Source of the DNA: Luteolibacter sp. SL250
Lineage (GTDB): Bacteria; Verrucomicrobiota; Verrucomicrobiia; Verrucomicrobiales; Akkermansiaceae
NCBI RefSeq assembly: GCF_026625605.1
Contig: NZ_CP113054.1
Coordinates: 2,666,001-2,730,000, forward strand
DNA: 64,000 nt
Direction of reading: 5' to 3'
Shown: positions 60,891-64,000 of the stretch, in pieces
Position numbering within the stretch: the first letter of the stretch is position 1
Layout: each line of letters opens with the position of its first letter
Program-made: the position numbers and the translations under genes
Notes under the pieces: model-generated
Databases searched by the model: none
The model's input: only the letters and a program-made list of their open reading frames with translations
What the model was told of the DNA's origin: nothing

Positions 60891-62026
60891 AAAACGGAGA
60901 AAAACCCACAGCCTTGGTGGCATGCGACAAGTTCAAGGGATCCCTGTCGGCGGTCGGGGTCGCGGAAGCGGTTGAAGCGGGCCTGGGGAATGGCTGGCAT
61001 GTCGAGAAGTGCCCCATCGCGGATGGTGGGGAGGGTTTCGTGGACGCGATGCTCACAGGTGCGGGAGGGCGGAAGATTTCCGTCGGGACAGTGGACGCCA
61101 TGGGACGGCCTTGTCTGGCGGACTACGGCGTGGCGGACTTGCAGGGCGTGCGGACGGCATTCATCGAGATGAGTGCTGCCAGTGGTATCTGGCGTGTTGC
61201 GGAGAAAGACCGGCGACCGCGGGAGGCGACCACCTTCGGCACCGGAATGCTCATCCGTCATGCGGTTGAAGAGTCCCGGGCGGAGCGGATCTACATCGGC
61301 ATCGGTGGCAGTGTGACCAACGATGGAGGCGCTGGCATGGCCGTCGCCCTGGGAGTGCGGTTCCTCGATGGGGATGGGGGGGAGTTGGATGGATCTCCCG
61401 GAAGCTTGATTTCGCTGGCGGCTGTCGATGAGGCTGCCCGCTTGCCGCTCCCAGAGTTGATCGTGGCCTGTGATGTGGTTAATCCGCTTTGTGGTGGTCG
61501 GGGGGCTTCGGCTGTCTTCGGGCCGCAGAAAGGCGCATCTCCGGAGGATGTCACGTTTCTCGACGGTGCCCTCGGGCAACTTGCTGACGTCTCACATGGC
61601 GGAGAGATCGCCCGTGTCCCGGGGGCCGGAGCGGCGGGTGGCCTGGGATTCGGTCTCATGCGTTTCGCCGGTGCGCGGCTGGTGGCTGGATTTGACATCG
61701 TGGCGGATGCCCTTCAGCTCGCCGGTCGGATCGCCGCTGCGGATCTGGTCATCACGGGGGAGGGATCTCTGGATGCGCAGACCTTGGGGGGGAAAGGTCC
61801 GGCGGGTGTCGCCGCGATGGCCCGGCAGGCCGGGAAGCCCGTGGTCGCCGTTGCGGGAAGGGTGGAAGACGCCGCAGTGCCATTGTTTGACCATGTCATG
61901 AGCTTGGAACGCTTCGGCCTGGAGCGTGAGCGCTCCATGGCGGAGGCGGCGCAGTGGCTGGAGGTGATCGTGAGGGAGGACATGCCGGTTCTTTCGTCGC
62001 TGTTGGCCCAGGGAACGATTGAGTGA
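60887..62026 (+). CDS. Glycerate kinase (GlxK/GarK type)
   Basis: 379 aa. VACDKFKGSLSAVGVAEAVE at the start, IADGGEGFVDAML, GIGGSVTNDGGAGMAVALGV, GAGAAGGLGFGLM and ITGEGSLDAQTLGGKGPAGV are all characteristic. It phosphorylates D-glycerate to 2- or 3-phosphoglycerate. Coupled by a 4-base overlap to the YihY gene. Confidence 0.94.
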   Translation: MKNGEKPTALVACDKFKGSLSAVGVAEAVEAGLGNGWHVEKCPIADGGEGFVDAMLTGAGGRKISVGTVDAMGRPCLADYGVADLQGVRTAFIEMSAASGIWRVAEKDRRPREATTFGTGMLIRHAVEESRAERIYIGIGGSVTNDGGAGMAVALGVRFLDGDGGELDGSPGSLISLAAVDEAARLPLPELIVACDVVNPLCGGRGASAVFGPQKGASPEDVTFLDGALGQLADVSHGGEIARVPGAGAAGGLGFGLMRFAGARLVAGFDIVADALQLAGRIAAADLVITGEGSLDAQTLGGKGPAGVAAMARQAGKPVVAVAGRVEDAAVPLFDHVMSLERFGLERERSMAEAAQWLEVIVREDMPVLSSLLAQGTIE

Positions 62027-62134
62027 TTCAGGCGCGTTGGATCCCTGTGGGTTTGCCCTTGGCGGGGAGATCTCCGGATTTTCTCCAGAGCGGAGCGTTG
62101 GGAATCCCTGAGTCGTGACTGGGACAAAAACACG

Positions 62135-62163
62135 TTGACAGGGGGGGAGGGTGCTCATTTAAT
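62135..62163 (+). promoter_or_regulatory. Sigma-70 promoter of the tonB-exbB-exbD operon
   Basis: TTGACA (62135-62140), 17-base spacer, TTTAAT (62158-62163), about 60 bases before the tonB ATG. Spacer is G-rich. Confidence 0.65.
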
Positions 62164-62175
62164 TGGTCGGGTAAC

Positions 62176-62190
62176 TGAGACTTGTTCTCA
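62176..62190 (+). promoter_or_regulatory. Fur-box-like palindrome
   Basis: TGAGACTTGTTCTCA, a 7-1-7 type palindrome with five of seven arm positions matching, just downstream of the -10 box of the tonB operon. Iron control by Fur is inferred. Confidence 0.45.
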
Positions 62191-62224
62191 ATAATATTTA
62201 AGACCTTTGATCGCCGCCACAACG

Positions 62225-63025
62225 ATGAATCCGCTCCTTTATGCAGCCAGCATCGGCACCTTCGCAGCATGGCTGGGTGTGACCGGGGCCAGCACGGTGG
62301 GTATCATGGTTCCGGGAAAGCCCCAGGTCCTGCCGGAGCTGAAAACGGTTGAAATGCCTGACATCGTCATGACGGATGGCGAATTCATGGAGGTGGACAT
62401 GATGTCCGGGGGATCCGCGAACACCAGTGAGGTGGCGGAGGAAAACAACATCGAGGAGAATTTCGCCCAGGAAGCTTTCACCCCGGAAGTCCAGGAAGTG
62501 GTCCCGGATGTTCCCGAGGTTCCGGAGATCGCCGAAGTGGAACCACTCCCAGAAGTGCCGGAACTGCCCGAGCCGGAGAAGCCCCAACCAAAGCCTTCCG
62601 AGAACACTTTCGCCATCGAGAAGAAAAAGGAGCCTGTGGCCCGAAAGCCGATGGTGAGGAAGACCGAGACCAGCCGTCCCGGCTCCAACCGCCCGGTGGC
62701 CCGTCGCACGGAATCCGGCACCGGATCCGGAAGTGGCAACGCCAACAACAGCGGTTCCGGAGCGGGTGAGCATGGCAGCGGCCGCATTTCCGGTGGCAGG
62801 ACTCCACGCCCCACCTATCCGGCGGCGGCCCGCAAGCAGGGTATCGAGGGAACCGTCAAGGTATCCATCACCTTCGGGGACAGCGGTGAAGTGCTGAGCT
62901 GCTCGATCGTCAGTGCCTCCCATCCATCGCTGCACGACCAGTCCATCCTGTCCACCATCCGCCGCTGGAAAGTCCCCGGCCGCCGTGGTACCTGCACGCT
63001 TCCCGTCCGTTTCACGCTCAGATAG
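62225..63025 (+). CDS. tonB: TonB-family energy transducer
   Basis: 266 aa. An N-terminal hydrophobic segment (MNPLLYAASIGTFAAWLGVT) is followed by a Pro/Glu-rich and then Gly/Ser-rich linker (PEVPEIAEVEPLPEVPELPE, GSGSGNANNSGSG) and the C-terminal TonB domain (RPTYPAAARKQGIEGTVKVS, STIRRWKVPGRRG). It should span the periplasm to outer-membrane receptors with ExbB-ExbD. First gene of the operon. Confidence 0.85.
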   Translation: MNPLLYAASIGTFAAWLGVTGASTVGIMVPGKPQVLPELKTVEMPDIVMTDGEFMEVDMMSGGSANTSEVAEENNIEENFAQEAFTPEVQEVVPDVPEVPEIAEVEPLPEVPELPEPEKPQPKPSENTFAIEKKKEPVARKPMVRKTETSRPGSNRPVARRTESGTGSGSGNANNSGSGAGEHGSGRISGGRTPRPTYPAAARKQGIEGTVKVSITFGDSGEVLSCSIVSASHPSLHDQSILSTIRRWKVPGRRGTCTLPVRFTLR

Positions 63026-63028
63026 TTC

Positions 63029-63694
63029 ATGTATACCGCCAATGTTGTTCTGGAAATGTTCCACGAGGGGGGCTGGGTCATGTACCCCATCGTCGCCACC
63101 GCGTTTCTCGCCCTTTGTGTCTTGCTCGAGCGCACCATCTGGTGGCTTGGCTTCAAGAAAAACATCCGCAGCAGGGACCAGATCAAAGCCCGTGAGGCAC
63201 TGGGGACCGGCAACTTCGGCTCCGCATGGGACCTGAGCAACAAGAGCAGCGACCCGTTCGTCAAGAACCTCGGTGACGGCATCTCCCATGCCCACACCTC
63301 CCTGCTTGCCGCCATGCAGCTTGACGCGACGCACTGGATCGAGAGATCCGAGGCCCGCATGTGGGTGCTGGGCACCATCATCACGCTGGCACCTCTTCTC
63401 GGTCTCTTCGGTACGGTGGTCGGTCTGATGGGATCGTTCGCCTCGCTGGGGGACGACCAACTGGCGGTTTCCAAGGTGACCGGGGGTATTGCTGAAGCGC
63501 TCATCGCCACTGCGGCTGGCATCTGCATCGCCATTTCCTGCCTCCTGCCTTTCAACTACTTCCGCAAGCGGGTGTCCGCGCTGCGCGGCGAATTCGAACG
63601 CTGGATCAACCATACCGAGTTGCTGGCCGCGTCCGCCAAGGCGCACGGCCATGACCTGGAGGAATTCTCCACCAAGCTCCACATCTCCCGCTGA
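63029..63694 (+). CDS. exbB: ExbB/MotA/TolQ-family proton channel
   Basis: 221 aa with three transmembrane helices. GGWVMYPIVATAFLALCVLL at the start, then TLAPLLGLFGTVVGLMGSFA and GIAEALIATAAGICIAISCL, the conserved TolQ/ExbB helices. It starts 3 bases after tonB and forms the motor with ExbD. Confidence 0.92.
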   Translation: MYTANVVLEMFHEGGWVMYPIVATAFLALCVLLERTIWWLGFKKNIRSRDQIKAREALGTGNFGSAWDLSNKSSDPFVKNLGDGISHAHTSLLAAMQLDATHWIERSEARMWVLGTIITLAPLLGLFGTVVGLMGSFASLGDDQLAVSKVTGGIAEALIATAAGICIAISCLLPFNYFRKRVSALRGEFERWINHTELLAASAKAHGHDLEEFSTKLHISR

Positions 63695-63702
63695 CCGTCC
63701 CG

Positions 63703-64000
63703 ATGCCTGTCAAACTCCAAGGAGGTGCCTCCGGTGAAGAGGAGGAGGCCCGGATCGAGGTCGTCCCGCTGATCGACATCATGTTCTTCCTGCTCGCCAG
63801 TTTCATGATGGTGAGCATCTCCATGACCCAGCTCAACCGGGTGCCGCTCAAACTGCCGACGGTTTCCAACTCACAGCCGGAAATCAAAGCGCCGCCGATC
63901 CACCTGGCGATCGATGCCAACGGAGTGATCTCCTGGGACACCGCCGTCGTCACCGCAACGGAGATCACCGACCGGCTCAAGGCCCTGCCGCCCACTGATG
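63703..64000 (+). CDS. exbD: ExbD/TolR-family protein (partial, runs off right edge)
   Basis: First 99 or so residues. ARIEVVPLIDIMFFLLASFM is the conserved transmembrane segment with the functional Asp (PLIDIMF). The periplasmic domain begins after it (IHLAIDANGVISWDT). 8 bases after exbB; the C-terminus lies outside the window. Confidence 0.92.
   Translation, partial: MPVKLQGGASGEEEEARIEVVPLIDIMFFLLASFMMVSISMTQLNRVPLKLPTVSNSQPEIKAPPIHLAIDANGVISWDTAVVTATEITDRLKALPPTD

Noticed and set aside
62198-63682. 494-codon minus-strand ORF
   Set aside because: Antisense to tonB and exbB.
1-64000. CRISPR arrays, rRNA genes, prophage or complete insertion sequences
   Set aside because: Looked for regularly spaced repeats, transposase motifs and rRNA-like blocks; none seen.

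Overview
The window looks like part of a chromosome from a high-GC Verrucomicrobiota bacterium, most likely of the Verrucomicrobiia (Luteolibacter/Haloferula/Akkermansiaceae type). The clues are a DUF1501 protein next to a PPC-domain secreted protein, a membrane-anchored (pseudo)kinase with TPRs, a PEP-CTERM protein, TIGR03790 and DUF2851 proteins, an exported SAM-methyltransferase, a GpgS-type glucosyltransferase, and short intergenic repeats of the kind common in that phylum. No 16S rRNA gene is present, so the placement is an inference.

Layout. 1-8.7 kb: end of a PhoB-like response regulator, a left-handed beta-helix acyl/nucleotidyltransferase, an SDR, the PPC + DUF1501 pair, and a divergent pseudokinase-TPR membrane protein. 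8.9-12.6 kb: rpoD, an Hsp33-type chaperone and gpgS in one leftward series. 12.8-20.1 kb: an A-type Fe-S protein, two anchored proteins, a WalJ-like MBL hydrolase, thioesterase, rpiB, MFS and a secreted SGNH hydrolase. 20.5-23.6 kb: a large repetitive secreted protein, then tRNA-Ser(UGA) and tRNA-Gln(UUG) with decayed tRNA-Ser debris between them. 24.0-28.4 kb: a carbohydrate operon (GH51 arabinofuranosidase, FAD oxidoreductase, ACS-type MFS). 28.5-32.3 kb: a PEP-CTERM protein, two Hsp20 genes and an overlapping arsenic operon (arsR, DUF6428, aquaporin, Trx-type arsC). 32.4-39.2 kb: a RimK-associated protease, recN, an MBL hydrolase, TIGR03790, DUF2851 and thiS.

39.27-41.80 kb is the clearest accessory region: an intact tRNA-Asn, a complete EcoRI-type restriction-modification pair of visibly lower GC, the tail of a broken LacI-type regulator, and a degenerate second copy of tRNA-Asn. 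41.8-42.4 kb is gene-poor. The rest is mostly housekeeping: PAP2, ispE, pgeF/yfiH, marR, pdxH, tatD, ridA, an M23 peptidase, obg, ftsB-like, thiH, nspC, rpoN, a YihY-family protein, glycerate kinase, and a tonB-exbB-exbD operon that runs off the right edge behind a good sigma-70 promoter and a Fur-box-like palindrome.

Besides genes, the window holds several small repeat families: a hairpin element starting TAAGGAGG whose TAA serves as the stop codon of two genes, a CTTTGCGAC-type repeat, a 26-bp perfect inverted repeat resembling a MITE at 47.2-47.35 kb, and a CACTGATT inverted repeat at 56.3-56.4 kb. A promoter plus terminator around 52.9-53.15 kb with no convincing ORF may mark a small RNA.
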